NCBI RefSeq assembly: GCF_004101785.1
Contig: NZ_CP035130.1
Location: forward strand, 1-64,000
DNA length: 64,000 nucleotides
From: Gudongella oleilytica
Lineage (GTDB): Bacteria > Bacillota > Clostridia > Tissierellales > Tissierellaceae
Reading direction: 5' to 3'
Below are positions 24,613-31,573 of the stretch, one piece after another. Positions within the stretch are counted from its first letter, which is position 1, and every line of letters begins with the position of its first letter. Made by a program: the position numbers and the translations under genes. The notes beneath the pieces were generated by a model that saw only the letters and a program-made list of their open reading frames with translations, made no database searches and was not told where the DNA came from.

Positions 24613-26065
24613 ATAGGAAAGGCATATATCTGTCCACCTCATCCCCTTCATTTCCTGAGAGAATATCCTCCAATAAACTCAGTCCTTTTCTTATCCTTTC
24701 CGGATCCTCGGCACTAAAGCTAAGCCTTATGAAGCTGTCTCTATCCAAAGGCTCCGTGTAGAATACCTTACCGGGTACTATAGCAAGCTTCCTTTTATTG
24801 CATTCCTCATAAAGCTCCATTGCATCCCAGCTTTCAGGGATCCTGACCCAAAGACTGAGCCCTCCTCCTGGTCTATGATACTCAAGGCCTACATGCTTCA
24901 GCTTGTCCAGGCCTTCTGCCATAATTAGGTATTTCTCCTTATAGACTTCTTTGATTTTACCCATGTATCCTACCCATAAGCCTTTTCTCAGGTAAAGATC
25001 AAAGGCTCTTTGAAGATAACCTGAGGATGAAATATCAGTTGAATGCTTAGCCTTGATTATCTGCTTGAATAGCAAAGGCGGAAGTGTCATAAATCCAATC
25101 CTCACCCCAGGCATAAATATCTTTGAGAAGCTCTTTACAAAAATAACTCTGTCTCTGCTATCAAGAGATTTAAGTGGCTCCCTTTTTTCATCCTCAAAGC
25201 TGAGGTCAGTTAGAAAATCATCCTCTATGATATAGAAGCCATATTCCTCAGCAAGCTTAAGAACAGCTTCTTTTTTAGTCCTGCTGTAGCTTATTGTCGT
25301 AGGACTCTGGTAATTGGGCATAAGGTATATGAATTTTGGTTTGTATCTTCTAATGTTCTGCTTTAAAACCTCGATATCGATTCCATCCTCCTTGAGAGGG
25401 ATACCAATTATCCTTGCGCCTCTTGATTTGAAGGCTGCATATGCGCCAGGGTAGGTCGGATTTTCAACAAGAATTACATCGCCGGTTTCAACAAGGGATT
25501 TAGAAATTATATCAAGACCCTGCTGCCCGCCTGACGTTATAAGTATTTGCTCCTTGGATGCTGAAATTGAGTAGTTCTCCTTAAGAAATCCCGATATTGA
25601 TTCCCTAAGAGGCCCGTACCCGTTGATCTCAGGGTACAGAAAGGCCTCCCCCCTGTCCCTGTCCAGGACCTCCACAAGGGATTGCTTGAACTCCTCAATA
25701 GGGAACAGATCAGGGATAGGAGATACGCTGGCAAAGTCGATACTGTCTTTTAGAAGAGGAAATATACCGGAAAGCATAAGCTCTATATCACCTTCCTCAA
25801 CTGAAGACATATCCTGATCGGAGTGCTGTTTCTTAACAAATGTCCCGCTGCCTTTTAGGGTGTAGATATAACCGTCCTTCTCCAGCTCCTTATATGCAGT
25901 TACAACGGTTACGTTATTGACTCCAAGGCTCTTGGCAAGGGTTCTTATGGAAGGTAGTCTATCATCCTCAAGTGCATCTTCATCGATCATCTTTGAAATG
26001 GCTTCATAGAGCTGCTGGTACATAGGTTTAGAGTTTTTTTTATCAAGCTTTACTGAGTTAAACAT
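24611..26065 (-). CDS. MocR-type regulator: GntR helix-turn-helix fused to aminotransferase
   Basis: A 484-residue PLP-dependent regulator. The N-terminal winged helix (YQQLYEAISKMI, then LPSIRTLAKSLGVNNVTVVTAY) is GntR type, and a fold-type I aminotransferase domain follows with the PLP lysine in VKSFSKIFMPGVRIGF. Members such as GabR and PdxR sense amino compounds or pyridoxal phosphate. I start at ATG 26065 (MFNSVKLDKK), which has GGGAG 9 bases upstream; a longer frame to 26137 would run through the operator. The target genes are unknown apart from likely self-control. Confidence 0.88.
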   Translation of the reverse strand: MFNSVKLDKKNSKPMYQQLYEAISKMIDEDALEDDRLPSIRTLAKSLGVNNVTVVTAYKELEKDGYIYTLKGSGTFVKKQHSDQDMSSVEEGDIELMLSGIFPLLKDSIDFASVSPIPDLFPIEEFKQSLVEVLDRDRGEAFLYPEINGYGPLRESISGFLKENYSISASKEQILITSGGQQGLDIISKSLVETGDVILVENPTYPGAYAAFKSRGARIIGIPLKEDGIDIEVLKQNIRRYKPKFIYLMPNYQSPTTISYSRTKKEAVLKLAEEYGFYIIEDDFLTDLSFEDEKREPLKSLDSRDRVIFVKSFSKIFMPGVRIGFMTLPPLLFKQIIKAKHSTDISSSGYLQRAFDLYLRKGLWVGYMGKIKEVYKEKYLIMAEGLDKLKHVGLEYHRPGGGLSLWVRIPESWDAMELYEECNKRKLAIVPGKVFYTEPLDRDSFIRLSFSAEDPERIRKGLSLLEDILSGNEGDEVDRYMPFL

Positions 26066-26089
26066 TAATTTCAACTCCCAAAAAAGACA

Positions 26090-26137
26090 TTGTATGGATA
26101 CACTTATTATATCATATTCCACCGAGTATCCATACAA
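26090..26137 (-). promoter_or_regulatory. MocR-gene promoter with 12-base inverted repeat operator
   Basis: TTGTATGGATAC (26090-26101) and GTATCCATACAA (26126-26137) are perfect inverted arms 24 bases apart. A TATAAT -10 element on the minus strand lies between them (about 26105-26110), and the -35 region overlaps the upstream arm. Such placement suggests autorepression by the PLP-binding regulator. Confidence 0.75.
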
Positions 26138-26151
26138 AGTACATTGTTTTA

Positions 26152-26952
26152 TTAAACAGGTTTCACAGCCTGGATATAGAAGGAAGTAATGTAGTCCTCC
26201 GGACTTATTCCAGGTGCCCAGTCCCTTACAATATCCTTGCTGTTCTTCTTAGCTCTAAGTCTTACTTCATCAAAGCCCGCCTTCCTAATGAGCTTTCCTA
26301 ACTCCTTATAGTGAATTGCACCCCCGATGCAAGCTGAAATCATTGACAGATCGTTCTTGATCTCCTCCGGAAGCTCACAGGTAGCTGCAACATCTGAAAT
26401 AGCAAGTCTTCCGCCAGGTCTAAGCACTCTGTAGGCATCCTTGAAGACCTGAGCTTTATCAAGGGATAGGTTTAATACACAATTTGAGATTATTACATCC
26501 ACTGAGGAGTCTGCGACTGGAAGATGCTCTATTTCGCCCAGTCTGAACTCAACGTTTTCATAGCCTTCTTCATCAGCACACCTCCTGGCAAGCGATACCA
26601 TGTCAGGAGTCATATCGACCCCGATCACATGACCCTCCGAACCCGTAAACCTGCTTGCAAGAAAACAGTCAAAGCCTCCGCCGCTGCCCAGATCGAGAAC
26701 TGTCTCTCCCTTCTGTATCCTCGCAATCTCAATGGGATTTCCGCAGCCTAAGCCCATATTTGACCCTGATGGGATCATATCCAGATCATCCTCGGAGTAA
26801 CCAAGGAGTTTTGATATTTCCTTGGGATCAGCTGAGCTTGAACAGCAACTGCTTCCGCCACAACAACCGCTGCTTGACCCCTTTGCAACTGAAGAATAGT
26901 TCTCCCTTATGGCTTCTCTTTTTTTCTCCATATTTTTCTTCACAGTTTTCAT
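26152..26952 (-). CDS. arsM: Arsenite methyltransferase (ArsM family)
   Basis: A 266-residue SAM-dependent methyltransferase. Motif I is VLDLGSGGGFDCFLA, and the three conserved ArsM cysteines appear in GLGCGNP, SNCVLNL and SACIGGA. A Cys-rich CCGGSSCC segment near residue 30 fits metalloid binding. It methylates trivalent arsenic. No arsR or efflux gene is adjacent. The first ATG touches its AGAGG site, so the GTG at 26943 may be the real start. Confidence 0.88.
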   Translation of the reverse strand: MKTVKKNMEKKREAIRENYSSVAKGSSSGCCGGSSCCSSSADPKEISKLLGYSEDDLDMIPSGSNMGLGCGNPIEIARIQKGETVLDLGSGGGFDCFLASRFTGSEGHVIGVDMTPDMVSLARRCADEEGYENVEFRLGEIEHLPVADSSVDVIISNCVLNLSLDKAQVFKDAYRVLRPGGRLAISDVAATCELPEEIKNDLSMISACIGGAIHYKELGKLIRKAGFDEVRLRAKKNSKDIVRDWAPGISPEDYITSFYIQAVKPV

Positions 26953-26974
26953 CCTCTATTGTTTATTTGCAATA

Positions 26975-27003
26975 ATTGTACACCTCAAATCGGAAAAAAT
27001 CAA
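26975..27003 (-). promoter_or_regulatory. arsM promoter
   Basis: On the minus strand TTGATT (27003-26998) and TACAAT (26980-26975) are 17 bases apart, a good housekeeping promoter about 23 bases upstream of the arsM start. A loose ATTG/CAAT dyad lies just downstream of it. Confidence 0.65.
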
Positions 27004-27111
27004 TTTGAATTACTGGTTGATGAGCCTGTAGAAAACATATACTCACGAGATGACAATATTGTATAATTGAATCAGGTAATATTCTCAGGAGCGAATCTGG
27101 AGGAGATAAAT

Positions 27112-27294
27112 ATGAAATATAGAAGTATTTTTGACATAATAGGTCCAGTTATGATAGGACCTTCAAGCTCGCATACAGCCGGTCCGGTCAGGATAGGACA
27201 GTTGGCAAGAAATCTTTTCGAAAGAGAACCTGACGAGGTAGTAAAATCGATAGCAGAAACAGAAAATATCCGAGTAATTCGACTTAGCGAATAG
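27112..27294 (+). pseudogene. sdaAB: Truncated L-serine dehydratase beta subunit
   Basis: The ATG follows GGAGGAG and opens with [20 protein letters not shown], the hallmark N terminus of the iron-sulfur L-serine dehydratase beta subunit. Similarity continues through [16 protein letters not shown], then fades and stops after about 60 residues, against roughly 220 in intact members. Nothing like the remaining beta subunit or the alpha subunit follows. It is a remnant left by deletion or a misassembly junction. Confidence 0.8.
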
Positions 27295-27480
27295 AGAGGT
27301 GGAACAAGGGTTTAGAAATGTTGCGGGGCTTGCAGCAACCGAGACAGGTAAGAAGTGGAAGGAAATGTTGATGGAGTAGCAGCGAAAATTGCTTGTCAGT
27401 TAAATAGGTGATATTATATAATGCAAGACATTTTTGAATGGGGAGTCGCCATGAACGGTCATCCGGGATATTGCTTAACA
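27295..27480 (+). other. Unassigned remnant sequence
   Basis: No intact gene is visible. A frame from about 27297 reads VEQGFRNVAGLAATETGKKW and a second frame reads VDGVAAKIACQLNR before a stop, which look like the end of a broken coding sequence that I do not recognise. A possible -10 (TATAAT) lies near 27416. Confidence 0.35.
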
Positions 27481-28353
27481 TTTTTTTGATACTGTTTGGA
27501 TTTACAGCGGTCTTCTTTCCTTTGAAGGCAACCAGAAGCTCCTTGTCAGCTTGTTGGACGATATAACCGGAGGAGAAAATGAATTTGTGGAAATGTCATA
27601 TTTCATGGGAGACCTGACCTACCATAATGGGAGATATATTCATGGGATGGTGAAAGAATATCATATCTTGATCATAACTCTGCGACCCTGTGGTCGAGAA
27701 CCTTCCTTTTTGACGAACCCAATCTAAAAATTGAAGGAGGAAGGATCGCGGTATTCAATAAAGAAGGAGAGATCTATGTATATAACTCCGAGGGCAAGGA
27801 AATATTCACGATAGATATGGAGGATAAAATCTTTGACGCGAGAATCCTTGACGGGGATGTGGGTGTTCACTTAAAAAATGATAAGGGTGAAACTATAATA
27901 GTGTACGGCCCTGACGGAACTGAAAAGCTTAGAAATGAATATTCCGGTGAAATACCATTAGGGTATTGGAAGGATGAAAAGGGAGAGCTTAAATTCTCGG
28001 TTATAGATACAGCTGATGGGGAGATTTTATCCAAGCTGTACTCTGAAAATGAACAGGAACCTATTTTTTCAGTAGTGGATGAGCTTATCCTTAAGACTTT
28101 TTCCTATGGTAATGGAAGTATAATTCTGACAGATGAGGGTATAAAGCTGTTTAAGAGTAACGAGATCAAATGGGAGCGTGACTTTCCTTTGATCAAGGAC
28201 GTTGCTGTTGACGGTACTGACATCTATGTCCTATATGGTGATAACCTTGAGGTTCTTGACAAGACCGGACAGACTATCAAAAAGTTGACTAATCCCATAG
28301 AGTACAAAGGGCTCCAACAATCATGGAAGGTATGTAATAATGTATGGCAATAG
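27481..28353 (+). pseudogene. Frame-broken beta-propeller-like protein
   Basis: The 3' part is open from about 27649 to 28353 with no start codon before 27817. It carries repeated short strands such as EGEIYVYNSEGKEIFTI, KGETIIVYGPDGTEKL and GTDIYVLYGDNLEVLDKTG, as in PQQ- or WD-like propellers. Another frame upstream (27487 to about 27640) continues the pattern (EFVEMSYFMGDLTYHNGRYI). The two join if one base is restored near 27640. A hydrophobic stretch in a third frame near 27475 could be a lost signal or membrane segment. The exact function is unknown. Confidence 0.55.
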
Positions 28354-28518
28354 AGATATAGAAGCATTTAAGGGATGGAGAGATAATATGCAGCAATTCC
28401 ACTGGTGGCAGGATCAAGGGATTAACCAGTCAATTCAACGATCTCATCATCACCATGGAGGAAGGCGTTTCAGTAATGAGGATAAAGGATGCTGAGAAAA
28501 AGAGCAGGAGGATGAACA

Positions 28519-29092
28519 ATGAAAAAGGAAATAGATGCAAAGGCCTGGCATGTCCAAGACCTGTAATATTGACAAAAAAAGAGCTTGACGTCATATCAGC
28601 GGGGGAGGTAAAAACCCTTGTCGACAATCAGGTGGCAGTGGAAACCTTTCAAGGCTGGCGACAAGCCTTAAGCTAAGCTATGAAACTGAGGGTGTTAGGT
28701 GAAAATAGCTTTGCTGTGACGATAAAAAAGGGAGAATCTGAAGATACAGGAGTTGTTGAGGCTTCTAATGTAAATGCTCCTTCTGGCAAGGAACAGTAAT
28801 AGTAATCCAGTCTGACCAAATGGGAAAAGGTGATGAGGCACTGGGCAAGATCCTGATGAAGAGCTTCATCTATACGGTAAAGGAAACAACACCTCATCCT
28901 GAGGCGATCCTGTTCTACAACTCCGGCGTCAGACTTACAGTTAATGACAGCCCGTTGTTGGATGACCTGAAGTACCTGGAAAACCTGGGTGTTGAGATAG
29001 TATCATGCGGAACCTGTCTTGATTTTTACGAACTCAAGGAAAAGCTTGGAGTAGGGATCATCTCAAATATGTACACTATTTATGAAAAATGA
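28519..29092 (+). pseudogene. yedF: Selenium-metabolism protein YedF, broken by four frame shifts
   Basis: Joined across frames the product begins MKKEIDAKGLACPRPVILTK, the SirA/TusA-like opening of YedF with its CPxP motif, and ends with a DsrE-like domain containing VEIVSCGTCLDFY. One base must be restored near 28543, 28643, 28693 and 28790, each at a short homopolymer. Residues on both sides of each break remain conserved, so the damage is either very recent or a sequencing artefact. AGGAGG precedes the start. A DUF3343 gene follows, the usual neighbour. Confidence 0.8.
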
Positions 29093-29130
29093 GCGGTGCA
29101 AATAATACTATTACTATAGGATAAGATATT

Positions 29131-29397
29131 ATGAAGAGAGAAGAATATGGAATAATAACCTTTGAGTCAACACACCACGCAATGGCAGCTGAGTCCTATC
29201 TGAAGGATCAAGGTATTTTAACAAAGACCATTCCTACGCCAAGGGATATAACTCTGAGCTGTGGCCTTTCCATAATGATCATCAAGGATGATATTGAAAG
29301 GGTAAAGGAGTTTAGATCAAAGGGGGACTTCAGATCAAAGGCGATTTACAGCCTGGTTATCGAGGATGGGAACAGAAAACTTGAAATGCTTGAATAG
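29131..29397 (+). CDS. DUF3343 protein (putative Se/S carrier)
   Basis: An 88-residue protein starting MKREEYGIITFESTHHAMAA, with a Cys in TLSCGLSIMII typical of DUF3343. Such proteins are often encoded beside yedF and are proposed to carry selenium or sulfur; that role is a family proposal. It follows the broken yedF gene and precedes mscS by 9 bases. Confidence 0.82.
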   Translation: MKREEYGIITFESTHHAMAAESYLKDQGILTKTIPTPRDITLSCGLSIMIIKDDIERVKEFRSKGDFRSKAIYSLVIEDGNRKLEMLE

Positions 29398-29406
29398 GGG
29401 GTTAAA

Positions 29407-30264
29407 ATGGAGTTGATATGGAAGTTTATAGATGATTTCTTTAAAACCACGGAAGGGTCTTTGAACCTATTGGGGAAAGCAGTAGCTATAGCGGTTATCT
29501 TCATTGCCATATTCATAATCACAAGGGTTGTGAATCACATTGTCGATAAGACTATGAATAACAGAAGGCTCACGAAGCTTCAAATCAATGACAGAAGGAT
29601 GAACACTCTGTCAGAGATCCTCAAGAAGGTTGTAAAATACATCCTGGTATTTATTGGGATAGTAGTATCACTTGATCTTTTCAACATAAACACCACCTCC
29701 ATAATCGCAACTGCAGGGATTGGAGGTCTTGCCATAGGCTTTGGCGCACAATCCCTCGTAAAGGACATAATTACAGGCTTCTTCATTCTCCTGGAGGATC
29801 AGTATGCAGTCGGAGACTATGTAAAAATAGGTGGTCTTGAGGGAATAGTGGAGGAGCTGGGAGTTAGAGTAACAAAGCTAAGAGACTTTACAGGAGAGCT
29901 TCATATAATCCCAAACAGCAATGTTCAAATAGTCACAAACAGGACAAGAGGTGCGATGCGAGCCCTGGTTAAAATATCCATTGCCTATGAGGAGGATATT
30001 GAGCGGGCAATTAAGGTTCTGGAAAAGGTTTCTGAGGATCTGGCCAAATCAAATGATAATATAATTGAAGGGCCGACAGTGCTTGGAGTTACCGAATTTG
30101 GAGGATCGGATGTAGTTCTTACAGTCGTAGCCAAAACGAAGCCAATGGAGCAATGGGCAGTTGAAAGGGCTCTGAGAAAGTCGATCAAGGAAGCCTTCAA
30201 TAGAGAGGATATAGAAATACCTTATTCAAAAATCGTTGTTCTGGATGGGGGCAAGGAATCATGA
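29407..30264 (+). CDS. mscS: Small-conductance mechanosensitive channel (MscS family)
   Basis: A 285-residue channel that opens on membrane tension and releases solutes after osmotic downshock. Three membrane segments lie at about residues 18-42, 75-95 and 98-125. The pore helix has the glycine/alanine pattern IATAGIGGLAIGFGAQSLV, and a cytoplasmic beta domain follows (GDYVKIGGLEGIVEELGVR). It overlaps the DUF951 gene by 4 bases, so the two are translationally coupled. Confidence 0.93.
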   Translation: MELIWKFIDDFFKTTEGSLNLLGKAVAIAVIFIAIFIITRVVNHIVDKTMNNRRLTKLQINDRRMNTLSEILKKVVKYILVFIGIVVSLDLFNINTTSIIATAGIGGLAIGFGAQSLVKDIITGFFILLEDQYAVGDYVKIGGLEGIVEELGVRVTKLRDFTGELHIIPNSNVQIVTNRTRGAMRALVKISIAYEEDIERAIKVLEKVSEDLAKSNDNIIEGPTVLGVTEFGGSDVVLTVVAKTKPMEQWAVERALRKSIKEAFNREDIEIPYSKIVVLDGGKES

Positions 30265-30503
30265 TGCTTAATTATCAGGTAGGAGATCAGGTCACCTTAA
30301 AAAAAGGGCACCCTTGCGGTGAAAACAAGTGGGAGATACAACGTACCGGAGTCGATATAAAGCTAAGGTGCATGGGCTGTGACAGACAGGTATGGCTTAC
30401 AAGGATCGAATTCGAGAAGAGGGTAAGAAAGATCCTTGAAGGGGAGAAGTGGGTCAGCATTGTCCACCACAAGAAACCGGAGGAAACCACGAGCAGTGAA
30501 TAG
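30261..30503 (+). CDS. DUF951 zinc-ribbon-like protein
   Basis: An 80-residue protein with the DUF951 core QVGDQVTLKKGHPCGENKWE and RCMGCDRQVWLTR. The Cys pairs may bind zinc. The start overlaps the mscS stop (ATGA). In many Firmicutes a DUF951 gene lies just upstream of rpsF; here rpsF is 10 kb away. The last residues are encoded in the beginning of a repeat tract. Function unknown. Confidence 0.85.
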   Translation: MMLNYQVGDQVTLKKGHPCGENKWEIQRTGVDIKLRCMGCDRQVWLTRIEFEKRVRKILEGEKWVSIVHHKKPEETTSSE

Positions 30504-30575
30504 TGAACAGTGAATAGTGAACAATTCAACTAATACCACGTCATCCCGAGCGTAGTCGAGGGATCTCGGTTTTAC
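30494..30575 (+). repeat. Interspersed repeat copy after DUF951
   Basis: Three near-tandem copies of AGTGAATAGTGAACA are followed by GTCATCCCGAGCGTAGTCG and AGGGATCTCGG. The latter matches the GTCATCC element at 21032 and 12135. Confidence 0.75.
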
Positions 30576-30653
30576 TATGATCAGAAGAACCTATCTGACT
30601 AAGTATAAAAATAGGTGTTCATAAATAGATTAGCAATTTACAAGTATTATGAT

Positions 30654-30690
30654 AAAAGAGAGGATCTATTCTCTCTTTTTGTTTTTTTAT
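30654..30690 (+). terminator. Terminator before the ECF locus
   Basis: AAAAGAGAG, an 8-base loop and CTCTCTTTTT are followed by GTTTTTTT. It ends the mscS-DUF951 transcript. Confidence 0.85.
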
Positions 30691-30717
30691 GCAACCTTTT
30701 TCAGGGAATAACGTCTA
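30691..30717 (+). promoter_or_regulatory. ECF-type promoter, probably self-activating
   Basis: GCAACC at 30691-30696 and CGTCTA at 30712-30717 are 15 bases apart. An AAC-containing -35 and a CGTC -10 with this spacing are the hallmark of ECF sigma promoters. It lies just ahead of the ECF sigma gene, as expected for autoregulation. Confidence 0.8.
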
Positions 30718-30734
30718 TATAGTAAGGAGGGTTG

Positions 30735-31246
30735 ATGGTGGCAGACAGAAAGCTTATTGATGGCCTTAAGATAGGCCGTGAGGATTCATACAGACATTTA
30801 GTGGAGCAACATGGTTCAAGACTCCTGCAGACCTGCTGCCTGATACTCAAGGACAGACAAGAGGCTGAGGATGTAGTTCAAGAGACATTTATAAGAGTTT
30901 TCAAGGGGATCCATGAATTTAAGGGAATAGCAGTCTGTATACATGGCTTTACAGGATAGCAGTGAATATTTCAAGAGACAGGCTGAGAAAATCAGAGGAT
31001 CTGCTGCCGCTTGAGGAGGAGTTGATAGTAGGCGACGATCTGGAATCTAAAATAGTTGTTGAAATAGACAGAGAGATCTTAAGAACAAGTCTATACAAGC
31101 TATCCTTAGTCTATAGAGAAGTTCTGGTGCTCTACTATTTCAAGGACTTTTCCATAAAAGAAATATCAGAAATACTCGGTGACAGTGAAGGTACTATAAA
31201 AAGCAGGCTTTCAAGGGGAAGAAAGCTACTGGGAGAAAGCTACTGA
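30735..31246 (+). pseudogene. ECF sigma-70 factor, broken by one frame shift
   Basis: The first frame has region 2 text (RQEAEDVVQETFIRVFKGIH), ending at 30959 in an unrelated tail. Restoring one base near 30924 (AAGGGAAT) continues the protein as NSSLYTWLYRIAVNISRDRL, then region 4 with FSIKEISEILGDSEGTIKSR. The joined product is about 170 residues, normal for an ECF factor. AAGGAGG is upstream. The domains are otherwise intact, so a sequencing error or very recent mutation is likely. Confidence 0.85.
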
Positions 31247-31261
31247 GGGGAGGCATGCTCG

Positions 31262-31573
31262 ATGAATAAAGTGGATAAATTAGGACAAGAGATAAAAAAT
31301 ATTTTTGAAGAGGATTCTGAGGGCATAGCTCTAAGCAATGAGACCATCAATAATATAATTAAAAACTCAAAGCCCTCCAGGATGGTCAAGTTCAGAGAGC
31401 TTATGAACAAGGAAATAGAAATTCCCCTGGCACCGGCAATAGCAGGCTTGGCAGCTTTACTTGTCATATCAATACTTCCGAAGGGAGTCTTCAAGGACCA
31501 TAATATCCAGGTTATAGATATTGGAGGGTCTCAGATAATCATCAGAGACGACAGGGAGGTGGCAGATAAGTGA
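31262..31573 (+). CDS. Small membrane protein, probable anti-sigma factor
   Basis: A 103-residue protein with one membrane segment (APAIAGLAALLVISILP, about residues 60-77). About 58 cytoplasmic residues lie before it and about 25 outside residues after it. It follows the ECF sigma gene by 15 bases behind GAGGGGAGG and overlaps the next gene by 4 bases. Position and topology suggest a sigma-sequestering anti-sigma factor, but no zinc-binding anti-sigma motif is seen; the role is inference. Confidence 0.6.
   Translation: MNKVDKLGQEIKNIFEEDSEGIALSNETINNIIKNSKPSRMVKFRELMNKEIEIPLAPAIAGLAALLVISILPKGVFKDHNIQVIDIGGSQIIIRDDREVADK

Noticed and set aside
26066-26137. N-terminal extension of the MocR-type regulator
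   Set aside because: It would translate the promoter and operator; ATG 26065 has a ribosome site and matches the family start.
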